Shown: positions 16,506 through 26,003, counted from the first letter of the stretch. The stretch: DNA of 58,099 nt from JBJELF01 sp051879015 (GCA_051879015.1 JBJELF010000063.1:1-58099); one strand, 5' to 3'. Numbers and translations are program-made. Notes: generated by a model from the letters alone, not told the origin.

Positions 16506-17039
16506 TTGAGTAAAGATTGGATAATTTTGTTGCAGCAGCAAAATCAACTGGAAAAAGTGATTGAAACAAATCGGGTTACGGCACAGTTTGGATTGGCTTT
16601 AAGTGAGCAGGATGTTAAGCTGATTTTGGATGAACGAAAAAATGCTTTGCAAAAACAAAGAAGGGTTGAATTTGGAGAAGGAATGGTAGCGAAAATTATT
16701 TATGAATTTTGTGATTCCAATTATATCGACCAAAACAATTATGTTGAGACCATTATTCGGTTACAAGATATTTTTTATTTGTACAAGAATGAAATGCAGG
16801 ATGAAATTACAGATGACGAATTGCTGCATTTGATGAAAGAACAGTTTGAGCATATCTGTTTCGGCGATTTGGAGTATTTGGAAGATACATGTCTTGCCAA
16901 TTTTGCACAGGCAATCCGGGCTGGGTATGGGGGATATAAAAGTTCAGATGGTTATGGAGAATACTCTAAATTTGATGAAGTAAAAAGATGGGATTATGAA
17001 TTGTATCTTGAAGCGCTAAAAGAACTTTGTTGGGGGTAA
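16506..17039 (+). CDS. Uncharacterised protein, DUF6323-like
   Basis: A 177-residue soluble, acidic, mostly helical protein without signal or membrane segment. It has a hydrophobic N-terminal helix (DWIILLQQQNQLEKVIE), the segment FGLALSEQDVKLILDERK, and a Gly/Tyr-rich loop near 138-150. It resembles what I recall of DUF6323, a family seen next to DUF6179 in Clostridia; that family link is from memory. The start is TTG after GGGAGGG. The next gene begins 3 bp after its stop, so the pair is probably translated together. Function unknown. Confidence 0.6.
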   Translation: MSKDWIILLQQQNQLEKVIETNRVTAQFGLALSEQDVKLILDERKNALQKQRRVEFGEGMVAKIIYEFCDSNYIDQNNYVETIIRLQDIFYLYKNEMQDEITDDELLHLMKEQFEHICFGDLEYLEDTCLANFAQAIRAGYGGYKSSDGYGEYSKFDEVKRWDYELYLEALKELCWG

Positions 17040-17042
17040 TGG

Positions 17043-17879
17043 ATGATGAACTATACAATGGAAGAATTAGTCCCGATTGTGGGAAGATTAGTGGAAAAAT
17101 ATACCCTTCGTGAAAGCACATCCATAACTTATGAGAAGGCGGAACAATTGATGGAGGCGGTTCTATACTGTATTCATGAGGCAGAGCAATTTGAAAATCA
17201 TTCTGTGCTTCCAGCGGAAGGTATATCAGCACAACAAGTGTACGAAGCAGGGCTTGTGTATGTCGGGGAGAAGACAAAAAAAGCACTCGATTTATATAAT
17301 CAAATGTTATCGTCATTTGAGTGCTATGAAAATCATTGTCTGTATGATACGTTTGCAAAAGGAATACCAGAATTTTTTAAATGGTATGACATTCAATTTG
17401 CTCCACAAAACACTATCTTGATGTTGGATTATCCGGTTCTGAGAGACCTTTCAGGATATACTGGAATCGATAAAATTTATGAATTTATAATCTGCATTTA
17501 TCTGGAACAAAAATTTTTAAATATATTTCCGAAGGATTATGTAATAGAAAGACTACGCAAATACAATAGCCAGTATAAAGATATGATAGAGAATATTTGT
17601 GAAATTGTTTTTGTGGATATGATAGGGCATATTTTGGCAGGAAAACCATTATCAGAATCCACTTTGGAGGAAACTGATTATCTGAAAATACAAAAAATAT
17701 TGATGCAGAATAAGTCAGGTGATATCAAGAAACAATTGACAGATACAATAAAAGCATTTCTGCAGAAATATGATGAAAACGGTGGTGAATTATTAAAATA
17801 TCTTGCGGGTTGTATGGATGATATCATTATTCGATTGAAAAATGCGGCAGAGAATGATTCGCTTCCTCAGATCGTTTAA
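17043..17879 (+). CDS. Uncharacterised protein, DUF6179-like
   Basis: A 278-residue soluble, strongly helical and acidic protein starting MMNYTMEELVPIVGRLVEKY. No signal, membrane helix or catalytic motif is evident. It pairs with the preceding gene (3 bp apart), which matches a recalled DUF6323-DUF6179 pairing. The partnership suggests a complex, but no activity can be assigned. A MATE transporter follows after 77 bp. Confidence 0.6.
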   Translation: MMNYTMEELVPIVGRLVEKYTLRESTSITYEKAEQLMEAVLYCIHEAEQFENHSVLPAEGISAQQVYEAGLVYVGEKTKKALDLYNQMLSSFECYENHCLYDTFAKGIPEFFKWYDIQFAPQNTILMLDYPVLRDLSGYTGIDKIYEFIICIYLEQKFLNIFPKDYVIERLRKYNSQYKDMIENICEIVFVDMIGHILAGKPLSESTLEETDYLKIQKILMQNKSGDIKKQLTDTIKAFLQKYDENGGELLKYLAGCMDDIIIRLKNAAENDSLPQIV

Positions 17880-17956
17880 CAATCGATACTTATGAAGCAG
17901 GCAGGCTAGTTTTGAAGGATGATGAAGATAATGCTAACTAAGGTTTGGGTGAAACA

Positions 17957-19306
17957 ATGAATGTAGATTTAACACAAGGGGCAGTTATGAAATCGATGCT
18001 GCGTTTTGCTGTCCCAATGATTTTAGGAAATTTATTGCAACAGTGTTATAATATTGCGGATACGTTGATTGTCGGGAAGTTTCTAGGGGCACATGCTTTG
18101 GGGGCAGTTGGTTCCTCCTTTACGCTGATGACTTTTTTGACTTCAATTTTGCTGGGGCTGTGTATGGGCAGCGGTGCCGTATTTTCCATTCGTTTTGGGC
18201 AGCGGGATGAAGATGGGCTAAAGGAGGGCGTATGTGCTTCTTTTGTGTTGATTGCGGGATTGACTCTTTTGCTGAGTATCCTTGCTTTTTTGTGTGTAGA
18301 CGGAATTCGGATTTTTCTTCGGGTACCAGAAGAAGTTTGGGGGTTGATGAGAACGTATCTCATGGTCATTTTTTGTGGGATATTTGCTACTTTCTTGTAC
18401 AATTATTTTGCATCGTTTTTGCGTGCCATAGGAAATTCGATTGTTCCGCTGATTTTTCTGGCTATTTCCGCTGGCCTGAACATTGCACTGGATTTATACT
18501 TCGTATTAGGACTTGAGCGCGGTGTGGAAGGAGCGGCGGAGGCTACAGTAATTTCTCAATATGTTTCTGGAATCGGTATTGCCGTATACTCAATTTGTTG
18601 TTGTCCTCAGCTTCGAATCAATCATTGGCGGGTTCGATGGAATTGTATCAAGGAAATTGCGAGTTTCTCTGTTTTGACCTGTATTCAGCAGTCAGTCATG
18701 AATCTGGGAATCCTCATGGTGCAAGGGTTGGTAAACAGTTTTGGTGCAGCTGTGATGGCTGCTTTTGCGGCGGCCGTTAAGATTGATGCGTTTGCCTATA
18801 TGCCTGTACAGGATTTTGGCAATGCTTTTTCCACCTTCATTGCTCAAAATTACGGAGCGCAAAAAAAGGAGCGTATTCAAGAAGGACTGAAAGGAGCGGT
18901 GCTTGCAGCGTTTGGTTTCTGTATTGTAATCTCCTTATTGGTATGGATATTTGCACGTCCTTTGATGATGTTGTTTGTGGATGAGAGTGAAAGGCAAATT
19001 ATTGCGGAAGGGATTCGTTATCTTCATATTGAGGGGGTATTTTACTGTGGAATTGGCTGCCTGTTTTTATTTTACGGTTTGTACCGTGCAGTGGGAAAAC
19101 CGGGAATGTCCCTAGTCCTCACGGTCATCTCATTGGGCACTCGAGTCGCATTGGCTTATACGCTTTCTGCAGTGCCGTCTATTGGAGTGGTGGGAATTTG
19201 GTGGTCAGTGCCTATCGGCTGGTTTCTGGCAGATGCGACTGGAGCAATCTATTATCTGCTAAGAAAAAAACAATTGTTTTGCTGGAAGGGTGGTAATGGG
19301 TCCTGA
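17957..19306 (+). CDS. MATE family efflux transporter
   Basis: The 449-residue protein has about 12 membrane helices in two similar halves. It shows MATE N-terminal features (LRFAVPMILGNLLQQCYNIADTLIVGKFLGA) and the matching region of the second half (IQQSVMNLGILMVQGLVNSFG). These antiporters expel drugs or metabolites using Na+ or H+. An in-frame TTG 12 bases upstream is possible, but this ATG has GGGTGAAAC at good distance and starts the usual MNVDLTQG. No substrate can be deduced. Confidence 0.9.
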   Translation: MNVDLTQGAVMKSMLRFAVPMILGNLLQQCYNIADTLIVGKFLGAHALGAVGSSFTLMTFLTSILLGLCMGSGAVFSIRFGQRDEDGLKEGVCASFVLIAGLTLLLSILAFLCVDGIRIFLRVPEEVWGLMRTYLMVIFCGIFATFLYNYFASFLRAIGNSIVPLIFLAISAGLNIALDLYFVLGLERGVEGAAEATVISQYVSGIGIAVYSICCCPQLRINHWRVRWNCIKEIASFSVLTCIQQSVMNLGILMVQGLVNSFGAAVMAAFAAAVKIDAFAYMPVQDFGNAFSTFIAQNYGAQKKERIQEGLKGAVLAAFGFCIVISLLVWIFARPLMMLFVDESERQIIAEGIRYLHIEGVFYCGIGCLFLFYGLYRAVGKPGMSLVLTVISLGTRVALAYTLSAVPSIGVVGIWWSVPIGWFLADATGAIYYLLRKKQLFCWKGGNGS

Positions 19307-19338
19307 AACAAGAGGTGAAATCATTCTCCAAAATCGTA

Positions 19339-19367
19339 TTGAGTTATCTTCTTGTTTGGTGTATAAT
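19339..19367 (+). promoter_or_regulatory. Promoter of the ABC-F leader
   Basis: TTGAGT (19339-19344), 17 bp, TATAAT (19362-19367). It starts a leader of about 270 nt ahead of the ABC-F gene. Confidence 0.75.
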
Positions 19368-19422
19368 GGAAATATATAAATAAGCGAGCTTAGATGCTCG
19401 AAGAACAGTATGGAGGATTAAA

Positions 19423-19437
19423 ATGGTAAATCGATAA
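19423..19437 (+). CDS. Four-codon leader peptide MVNR
   Basis: ATG GTA AAT CGA TAA follows a strong GGAGGATTAAA site and a small CGAGC/GCTCG hairpin (19384-19400). Very short ORFs with strong ribosome sites ahead of a terminator are typical of ribosome-mediated attenuation of antibiotic-resistance genes. No peptide evidence exists, so the call is inferential. Confidence 0.5.
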   Translation: MVNR

Positions 19438-19573
19438 TTAAATTTGGATGAAGCAAATATGATTTGATGCCTATGTAAATAGGTTTGTTTGCGTATGCCG
19501 AATTTGACTATCTCACTCTTTTTAATCCTTTTTTCTATGACTATTTTGGAAATATATAGGGTTTATTTGTGTG

Positions 19574-19605
19574 GGCTGTTTTCGGTTACGAGGACAGCCT
19601 TTTTG
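19574..19605 (+). terminator. Leader attenuator of the ABC-F gene
   Basis: GGCTGTTTTC (19574-19583) pairs over 10 bp (two G-U) with GAGGACAGCC (19590-19599) around a six-base loop and is followed by six T. It lies 40 bp before the ABC-F start and so must be passed for expression. Confidence 0.75.
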
Positions 19606-19645
19606 CATGATAATGGAAGCTGCCCGAAGCAGTAGGGAGGATAAT

Positions 19646-21196
19646 ATGTTACAAGTTAAGAATCTGAATATTATGCATAAAAAAGACCTGAGAAATATTC
19701 TTGAAAATTTTACTTGTGTCTTGAATGATGGTGATAAAGCGGTCATGATTGGCGAGGAGGGAGATGGTAAATCAACCTTGCTCAAATGGATTTATAATCC
19801 AGAGATGATTGAGGATTATTGTGAGTCAGCTGGAGAACGAATTACAGATGGTCAGCGGCTGGGATATCTTCCTCAGGAATTGCCAATCGAGGAAAGAGAA
19901 AAGAGCATCTATGAGTTTTTTATGGAAGAGGCGATGTTCCTGAATCAAACTCCGAAGGAACTAAGCAGGATGGCAGGAAAGTTTAATCTTCCTGTGGATT
20001 TCTTTTATGCAGAACAGAGAATGGCGACTTTATCCGGCGGAGAGAAAGTAAAGGCTCAGATGATGCGCTTGCTTTTCGCTGATCCAACCATATTGTTGTT
20101 GGATGAACCTTCCAACGATATTGATGTGGAGACATTAGTGCTGTTGGAAAAATTAATACTGGACTGGCCTTATATTATATTGTTTATTTCTCATGATGAA
20201 ACATTAATTGAACATACAGCCAATGTGGTGATTCATTTGGAACAGATAAAAAGAAAAACGGAATGCCGATACACAGTGGCTCATGTGCCATATCTGCAAT
20301 ATAAACAGGAACGCTTAAATCAGTTTGAAAAGCAGGCACAAAAGGCTGCCAATGATAAGCGGGAGAAAAAGATAAGAGATGAGAAATATAGAAGGATATA
20401 TCAAAGTGTAGACCATGCTCAGGAAGTGATTACAAGACAGGCTCCGTCTGCCGGGAGATTACTAAAAAAGAAGATGCATGCAGTGAAATCAATGGAACGC
20501 CGTTTTGCGCGTCAAGACGAGAATATGACAGAGATGCCGGAGGAAGAGACCGCCATATTTTTTAAATTGGGAGATGAGAAGGCAAAAATTCCAGCAGGAA
20601 AGACTGTCATTGAGTATTCACTGAAAAAACTTTGCACTCCCAATCAAGAAAGAGTTCTTGCGGAAAATATATATCTGCGAATTCAAGGTTCTGAGAAAAT
20701 CTGTATTGTGGGAGCAAACGGAGCAGGAAAAACTACATTGCTTCATCATTTAGCTGAAGAACTTCTTGCAAGAACAGATATTCAAGCAGAATATATGCCA
20801 CAGAATTATGAAGAATTGCTAAACCTTTCCATGACACCAGTAGATTTTTTGAATCAATCAGGTTCTAAGGAAGAACAAACCAAAATTCGTACTTATCTTG
20901 GAGCTTTAAAATATGCCGCAGATGAAATGGAACATCCAATTGCAGAATTATCAGGTGGACAGAAAGCAAAGGTACTTCTTTTGAAAATGAGTTTATCTGG
21001 AGCAAATGTATTGATATTGGATGAACCAACTCGAAATTTTTCCCCCTTATCAGGACCTGTTATCAGACAGATGCTGCATGAGTTTCCTGGGGCAATTATC
21101 AGTATCTCTCATGACCGAAAATATATGAATGAGGTGTGCGATAAAATATATAGATTGACGGAGAATGGATTATGTGCAGAAACTGTCAGAGATTAG
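19646..21196 (+). CDS. ABC-F ATPase, ribosome protection type
   Basis: The 516-residue protein has two ABC domains without membrane segments. The first has Walker A GEEGDGKST (near 38), LSGGEKVKAQM and LLLDEPSNDID; the second has GANGAGKTT (near 352), LSGGQKAKVL and LILDEPTRNFSP. A basic linker (about 215-290, rich in Lys/Arg) is the ribosome-inserting region of ABC-F proteins. Antibiotic-resistance members of this class dislodge macrolides, lincosamides or pleuromutilins. The leader with a mini-ORF and attenuator supports drug-induced expression. The precise subfamily and drug range are unknown, and a non-resistance translation factor remains possible. Confidence 0.83.
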   Translation: MLQVKNLNIMHKKDLRNILENFTCVLNDGDKAVMIGEEGDGKSTLLKWIYNPEMIEDYCESAGERITDGQRLGYLPQELPIEEREKSIYEFFMEEAMFLNQTPKELSRMAGKFNLPVDFFYAEQRMATLSGGEKVKAQMMRLLFADPTILLLDEPSNDIDVETLVLLEKLILDWPYIILFISHDETLIEHTANVVIHLEQIKRKTECRYTVAHVPYLQYKQERLNQFEKQAQKAANDKREKKIRDEKYRRIYQSVDHAQEVITRQAPSAGRLLKKKMHAVKSMERRFARQDENMTEMPEEETAIFFKLGDEKAKIPAGKTVIEYSLKKLCTPNQERVLAENIYLRIQGSEKICIVGANGAGKTTLLHHLAEELLARTDIQAEYMPQNYEELLNLSMTPVDFLNQSGSKEEQTKIRTYLGALKYAADEMEHPIAELSGGQKAKVLLLKMSLSGANVLILDEPTRNFSPLSGPVIRQMLHEFPGAIISISHDRKYMNEVCDKIYRLTENGLCAETVRD

Positions 21197-21265
21197 TATT
21201 ATAAAATTGAGCGAAAGACAGCGGCATAATGAGAAAATAAGAAGAAAAATGGTAGCTGAAAATAG

Positions 21266-21316
21266 GACTCTTCCCATCTCCTGATACCCAAAGGGCACAG
21301 GAGGTGGGAAGGAGTT
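21266..21316 (+). terminator. Terminator after ABC-F, containing short repeat R2 (copy 1)
   Basis: ACTCTTCCCATCTCCTG (21267-21283) pairs with CAGGAGGTGGGAAGGAGT (21298-21315) with few mismatches. The 5' arm and loop (21266-21299) match the minus strand at 42147-42180 at 31 of 34 positions. No clear T tract follows, so its terminator role is probable, not certain. Confidence 0.6.
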
Positions 21317-21334
21317 ACAATAAAGAATCACTGA

Positions 21335-22669
21335 CTAAAAATTCAAAACACCTAATAAAACACCTGAAATCAGACAAATAATGCTGACTCCCCAAATCCA
21401 CAGGAAGGAGGATTTGATATGGTCTTTAATTTCTACTCCTGCCAGACCAACACCGAGGAAGGTGGCTGGTACGACTGGGCTGATGAAGGTGGCACAGTTG
21501 CGGCATACTACCATGGCGATGGCAATGTGAGCAGGTTCAACTCCGAAGTTGTTACCGATAGCAATCAATACAGGTAAGAAGCCATAGAAGTAAGAATCAG
21601 TACAGAACATCAAGGTCAATGGTACGGAGAGAACGCCGACAATCAGTGGAAGGAACCTTCCGATGGAGGTTGGAATAAATCCAGCCAGTGCATTGGCCAT
21701 GTGAGTCATGATATCACTTTGCTCTAATACTCCTAAGAATACACCAGCAGCTAAAATGGTGGAAGCCATCATAAGAGCTGGGCCAGAGTGAGACTTGATA
21801 ATCTTATTCTGCATCTTGGCACCTGGATAGTTAACTAAAAGAGCAATCACGCAGCCAATCATAAAGATATAATAGGAAGGTACATCCACGAAAATTAAGC
21901 AGATGATTACCATAAGAGTCAAAATTACATTGAAGAAGAACAATTTTGGTCTAGCCAAATCGTTGGAAGCTTTCTCAGCTACTTCTTCTAATTCACCATT
22001 GTTTTCCACTTCGAGAGTACTGTTCAAACCAGCGCCTCTTTTTTTCTCGATGATACCCCAGATGATAGCGGTCGCAACTGCCAAAACGATACCAACAATT
22101 TGCATTGGAATCAACTGCATCCAAAGTTCGTTGGGGTCAATTTCCAGTACGGTGGCAGAGCGCATGGTAGGTCCACCCCATGGAAGCAGGTTCATAACAC
22201 CCATTGCAGTGACACAGATTAGAAGCAATGTGGTAGGACGCATTTTCAAACGCTTGTAAACGGGCAGCATAGCTGGGATGGTAATCAAAAATGTGGATGC
22301 GCCGCCGCCGTCCAGATGGCCAATCATGGCGATGAGACAGGTCATCAGGGTAACGCCGATGACATTGTTTCCGACCTTTTTCATCAGTGCATTGATAATT
22401 TTGTCAAACATTCCGGCATCGGTCATAATGCCGAAGAAGAGCACGGAGAAAATAAAGAGTGCGGCAGTTCCATGCACATCTTTTACTCCAGCACTGATGA
22501 AATCCCCCATTTCGCTGATGGTAAAGGTTTTGGTCAAGACTAAAATTGCAGTGGTGACAGTAGACACTCCGATAAAGGCCAGTGACGGTATGGTTACGTT
22601 TTTCAGCAACAAAGCAATAATAACAATAATGGTTGCAAAGCCTAATAATGCAAGCATTGTTTCATTCAT
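21335..22669 (-). CDS. Citrate-metal symporter, CitMHS family
   Basis: A 444-residue protein of about 12 membrane helices. Family-type segments include GHLDGGGASTFLITIPAMLP (about 118-137), LLPWGGPTMRSATVL (about 161) and a late FCTDSYFYGFLPVL (about 352). CitMHS carriers import citrate as a complex with Mg2+ or Ca2+ in symport with H+. The neighbours, a two-component system and citDEF, support citrate. An AGGAGGGAC site precedes the ATG. Confidence 0.88.
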   Translation of the reverse strand: MNETMLALLGFATIIVIIALLLKNVTIPSLAFIGVSTVTTAILVLTKTFTISEMGDFISAGVKDVHGTAALFIFSVLFFGIMTDAGMFDKIINALMKKVGNNVIGVTLMTCLIAMIGHLDGGGASTFLITIPAMLPVYKRLKMRPTTLLLICVTAMGVMNLLPWGGPTMRSATVLEIDPNELWMQLIPMQIVGIVLAVATAIIWGIIEKKRGAGLNSTLEVENNGELEEVAEKASNDLARPKLFFFNVILTLMVIICLIFVDVPSYYIFMIGCVIALLVNYPGAKMQNKIIKSHSGPALMMASTILAAGVFLGVLEQSDIMTHMANALAGFIPTSIGRFLPLIVGVLSVPLTLMFCTDSYFYGFLPVLIAIGNNFGVEPAHIAIAMVVCRNCATFISPVVPATFLGVGLAGVEIKDHIKSSFLWIWGVSIICLISGVLLGVLNF

Positions 22670-22699
22670 TGTTTGTCCCTCCTCTTTTATAATTTTTTT

Positions 22700-22838
22700 G
22701 TTACAGCTTAAAGTGTGAGAAAAACGATTCTGCTGTAACTTTTTGATGTTTTCATTATAAAAGCTCAGCCTTACACTCCAACTAATTTCTTCTTACAATT
22801 CATTAAGGTAGAAATTTAAAAATGTTAAGGCTGAGCTT
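22700..22838 (-). promoter_or_regulatory. citMHS promoter region with nested inverted repeats
   Basis: On the minus strand, TTGGAG (22781-22776), 16 bp and TATAAT (22759-22754) form the promoter. AAGCTCAGCCTT (22760-22771) fills most of the spacer, and its inverted copy AAGGCTGAGCTT lies at 22827-22838. A CTTAA-rich stretch (about 22800-22827) sits between them, and a GTTACAGC/GCTGTAAC stem (22700-22739) lies in the 5' UTR. This looks like operator DNA for the adjacent regulator. Confidence 0.5.
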
Positions 22839-22849
22839 GTTTAGAGGCA

Positions 22850-24979
22850 TTAGCGACAATTTCGTATGGTTTCCATCAATGTCACATCTGATACGGGTTT
22901 TTCTATATAGCCGTCAATGATATGTTTTTGTTTTGCTTCCAAAATTCGGCGGGTTATCATGTTGACCATTAGAATTTTGATAAGTCCTGGATATTTTCCT
23001 TGAATGGACATACAAAATTCGATTCCGTCCTCATTTTCCAGACTTTCATCTAAAACCAACACATCGATGGGATGGGTGTCGAGCCATTGCTGAATTTCTT
23101 CTTTTCTGCTGCAGGTCGAGATATCTAAATTTAATTTTTTTAGATTCTTTTCCAGGAGACGGAGTACTTTTATGTTATCATCGGCCAGCAAAAAATGCAT
23201 GGAGTTTTTGTTGGAAAGGTCGATATATCCGGTCTCATCGGTGGTCTCCGAGACTGGAAGTAAAATATGGAAGGTACTGCCCTTCCCAAGTTGGCTATCC
23301 ACGTAGAGATAACCTTTGTGCGTGGTGATGATTTGCTCGGCTAGTGCCAAACCCAATCCAGTACCATCATTTCCCTTTGTGGTAAAAAATGGTTCAAAAA
23401 TATTTTTTAGGATATCGGGGCTGATGCCGCAGCCATCATCCTCAATATCAATGAAGAGATAACGAGACCACATATCGGATACATATTCACAGATATTTTT
23501 AGGTAAATTGTTTCTAGAGACAGTCTTGCAGCGCAGCTGAATATGGCCGCTCTGTTTGCCGATGGCATGAATAGCATTCATGCAAATGTTTAAAATTACC
23601 TGATTGATTTGGGTGGTATTACATAAAAGATGCTCGTCATTCAGCTCAATTTTTTGGCTAAGCTCAATGTTAGCGGGCACAATGGATTCCACCATATGGT
23701 AGGCGCGCAACAATGTTTTTGCGGCGGGTACATTTTTGTAGACGGTTTCTACGTTTTTCTTGCTCATCGTTGAGAGCTGACGAACGACATCTTTGGCCTT
23801 CTCGGAGGCATCTAGGATTTCTTGAGCACTCTCCTGTTCCTCGGAGCCTTCTGGAAGCTGTAAAGTCAGCAGCTCAGCGTACCCCATAATTGGAGTCAGA
23901 AAATTATTAAATTCATGAGCTACTCCTCCTGTCAGGATGCCGATCATTTGCAGGCGCTGCTGGTGGGCGATTGTTTCTTCGTTTTTATGTAACTGTTCCA
24001 ACAGTTCGTTGAGCTCTTTTAGATAGACAATTTCGGAGGCGGCTTTTTGATGTGCCACTATGAGTTTTCCTATATAGAAGGAAAATATTAGAAAAATGAA
24101 TAAGATACCTAAAAAGATGAAAACAATGCTTTGAAAACTATCTTTAATAGGTTCATATAAGTCATTATAATCAATCACGGTACTGACAATCCAGAAATCA
24201 TTTCCGATGGGAGCTGTGGTGTAGGCGGAGACTTTTTTTACTTTTGGTAGGTCGGAAGAGGTCCACCAATAGGAATAATACTCCAAAATGCCAGTGTTTC
24301 CTGTTTTCTGTTCTTCAATCATGGCACTCAAACTGGAGTAATCCAAATTTGGGTATAATTTTTTTCTTCCTTCAATGACATCGATTCCCCATTGCTGTGC
24401 GTCGGGATGCATGATCAGTATGCCAGAGGAAGCCTTGATGACCAAATATCCATTGGTGCCTACGTGGAGATTGGAAATCAGACGGTTATAGTATTTTTCT
24501 GCATCCACCAGCATACAGAATTGAGTGCCGTCCTGCTCTGCTTTTTTGAAAACTAAATATTTATCGCCCTGTTCATCATTCCACATCCAGATGCTGTTGT
24601 CGTCATCTACTTGACTGAGCAAAATTTCGGAGGAGATGGTCTGGTCGTAAATAATCGGCTCTAAAGTTCCGTCCTTATTTTGCTGGCAAATATTGCAGAC
24701 AAAGGTATTCTGCGTGGAGAGATATTGCTGAAGGAAGGTTTGGTTTTGTGAAGATATGGCGGTGTGTAAAAAATTTAGCTGTTCATTATATTGTAAGAGC
24801 GAGACGCTCAAATTTTGGGAAACACTTTCCGAGATAATCAGAAGCTGTTCCTTTTGGTTTTCTACAAGAGTGTCTCGGTACTGGGTCCAGATTTTGTAGG
24901 CCAATAATACTAGAAGGCAGATTAGGAGAATAGGAAGCAAAATAAGGTATGTTTTCTTTTTTTTCAGTAAGTCGGGCAT
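22850..24979 (-). CDS. Hybrid sensor histidine kinase with Cache-like sensor and receiver
   Basis: The 709-residue protein has a membrane helix (about 8-28), an extracellular Cache-like domain (about 35-290), a second helix (about 295-318), a HisKA region with the phospho-His in GGVAHEFNNFL (near 354), an ATPase domain (NICMNAIHA, DDGCGI near 516, GTGLGLA near 541) and a C-terminal receiver (about 595-705, Asp in VLDES near 640, Lys in EKPV near 698). It lies between the citrate carrier and citDEF and diverges from a response regulator, so citrate or another carboxylate is the likely signal. An upstream in-frame ATG lacks an SD; this one follows GGAGGTATT. Confidence 0.88.
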   Translation of the reverse strand: MPDLLKKKKTYLILLPILLICLLVLLAYKIWTQYRDTLVENQKEQLLIISESVSQNLSVSLLQYNEQLNFLHTAISSQNQTFLQQYLSTQNTFVCNICQQNKDGTLEPIIYDQTISSEILLSQVDDDNSIWMWNDEQGDKYLVFKKAEQDGTQFCMLVDAEKYYNRLISNLHVGTNGYLVIKASSGILIMHPDAQQWGIDVIEGRKKLYPNLDYSSLSAMIEEQKTGNTGILEYYSYWWTSSDLPKVKKVSAYTTAPIGNDFWIVSTVIDYNDLYEPIKDSFQSIVFIFLGILFIFLIFSFYIGKLIVAHQKAASEIVYLKELNELLEQLHKNEETIAHQQRLQMIGILTGGVAHEFNNFLTPIMGYAELLTLQLPEGSEEQESAQEILDASEKAKDVVRQLSTMSKKNVETVYKNVPAAKTLLRAYHMVESIVPANIELSQKIELNDEHLLCNTTQINQVILNICMNAIHAIGKQSGHIQLRCKTVSRNNLPKNICEYVSDMWSRYLFIDIEDDGCGISPDILKNIFEPFFTTKGNDGTGLGLALAEQIITTHKGYLYVDSQLGKGSTFHILLPVSETTDETGYIDLSNKNSMHFLLADDNIKVLRLLEKNLKKLNLDISTCSRKEEIQQWLDTHPIDVLVLDESLENEDGIEFCMSIQGKYPGLIKILMVNMITRRILEAKQKHIIDGYIEKPVSDVTLMETIRNCR

Positions 24980-25190
24980 GATAATACCTCCATAAAGTTT
25001 AAAGGATAAGGAATATAGTACCATAGTACTTTACTTTGCGTAGTTTGACAACAAAGATTTTCGTTTGTGCATAAGATTACTCTACTATTTTTACTTTTTC
25101 TGGTTGATAAAAATCATCTTAAGCATATGGTAAACGAATGAAAAGTATGCTATACTAATTTTGCTGCATTATTTTGGGGAGGAATTTGGA

Positions 25191-25877
25191 ATGCCAGATA
25201 AAGTACTTATAGTGGATGATGACCCAGCGATTTGTCGATTGCTGGAGAAAGTGATGGGAAGCAATGAGCTAGAGGCAGTGATTGCCAATAGTGGGAAAAC
25301 TGCTTTAAATATATTGGAGAATCAACAGTTTGATGTGATTCTTTTAGACATTATGCTGGGAGATGTAGAAGGTTTTGATGTCATCAAGGAGCTGCGCGGC
25401 AGGGGTGTGATGACGCCGATTATGGTGATTAGTGGTCGAAATGAGGACTATGATTCTCTTTATGCTTTGTCACTTGGAGCGGACGATTACGTGACAAAGC
25501 CTTTTCGCCCGCTGGTGTTGGGAGCCAAGGTGAAAGCGTTGATTCGCCGCAACAAAAATCAGATGGCGCCTGATACGAATATGCTGCAAAATGGTATTTT
25601 TTCTTACAATACATCTACTATGCGTTTTTATAAAAATGGAGAGGAGTTAATCTTATCCGCGAAGGAGAGTGCATTGATGTTATTGTTTTTTAAGCATCCT
25701 CAGCAGGTATTCACAAAAGAAATGATTTATGAACATGTCTGGGGAAATATGGTGGCGGTGGATGACAATGCGATTATGGTTTATGTCAATCGACTGCGCA
25801 GCAAGATAGAGGTAGACAAGCAGCATCCGAAACATATTGTGACAGTGAGGGGACTGGGATATCGTTTTGTGCCCTAA
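25191..25877 (+). CDS. Response regulator, OmpR/PhoB type
   Basis: The 228-residue protein has a receiver (about 1-118; LIVDDDPA, phospho-Asp in ILLDIMLGD near 52, Lys in YVTKPF near 101) and a winged-helix DNA-binding domain (about 135-228, KEMIYEHVWG, RGLGYRFVP). It is divergent from the hybrid kinase, 211 bp apart, and is the likely partner. Citrate systems of the CitAB type use a different regulator class, so this is an unusual pairing. GGGGAGGA precedes this ATG. Confidence 0.9.
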   Translation: MPDKVLIVDDDPAICRLLEKVMGSNELEAVIANSGKTALNILENQQFDVILLDIMLGDVEGFDVIKELRGRGVMTPIMVISGRNEDYDSLYALSLGADDYVTKPFRPLVLGAKVKALIRRNKNQMAPDTNMLQNGIFSYNTSTMRFYKNGEELILSAKESALMLLFFKHPQQVFTKEMIYEHVWGNMVAVDDNAIMVYVNRLRSKIEVDKQHPKHIVTVRGLGYRFVP

Positions 25878-25902
25878 AGCGAGAAAAAGAATATCATTAA
25901 AA

Positions 25903-25949
25903 CTGCCAAAGAGCTACCGCATATTTATGCAGCAGCTCTTTGATGGCAG
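25903..25949 (+). terminator. Inverted repeat after the response regulator
   Basis: CTGCC-AAAGAGCT (25903-25914) pairs with AGCTCTTTGATGGCAG (25934-25949). There is no T tract, so it may act as a spacer hairpin ahead of the next, stronger terminator. Confidence 0.5.
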
Positions 25950-25952
25950 AAA

Positions 25953-25990
25953 ACGGACATATCTTGTAAATGGGGCATGTCCGTTTTTTT
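25953..25990. terminator. Terminator between the regulator and citF
   Basis: ACGGACAT (25953-25960) pairs with ATGTCCGT (25977-25984), followed by seven or more T on the plus strand. On the minus strand a TTTT tract also follows, so it can serve the convergent citF. Confidence 0.82.
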
Positions 25991-26003
25991 GACTGTAAAA
26001 GCG

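Noticed and set aside
19310..19645. Riboswitch before the ABC-F gene
   Set aside because: No known riboswitch core motif was found; the mini-ORF and attenuator explain the leader better.
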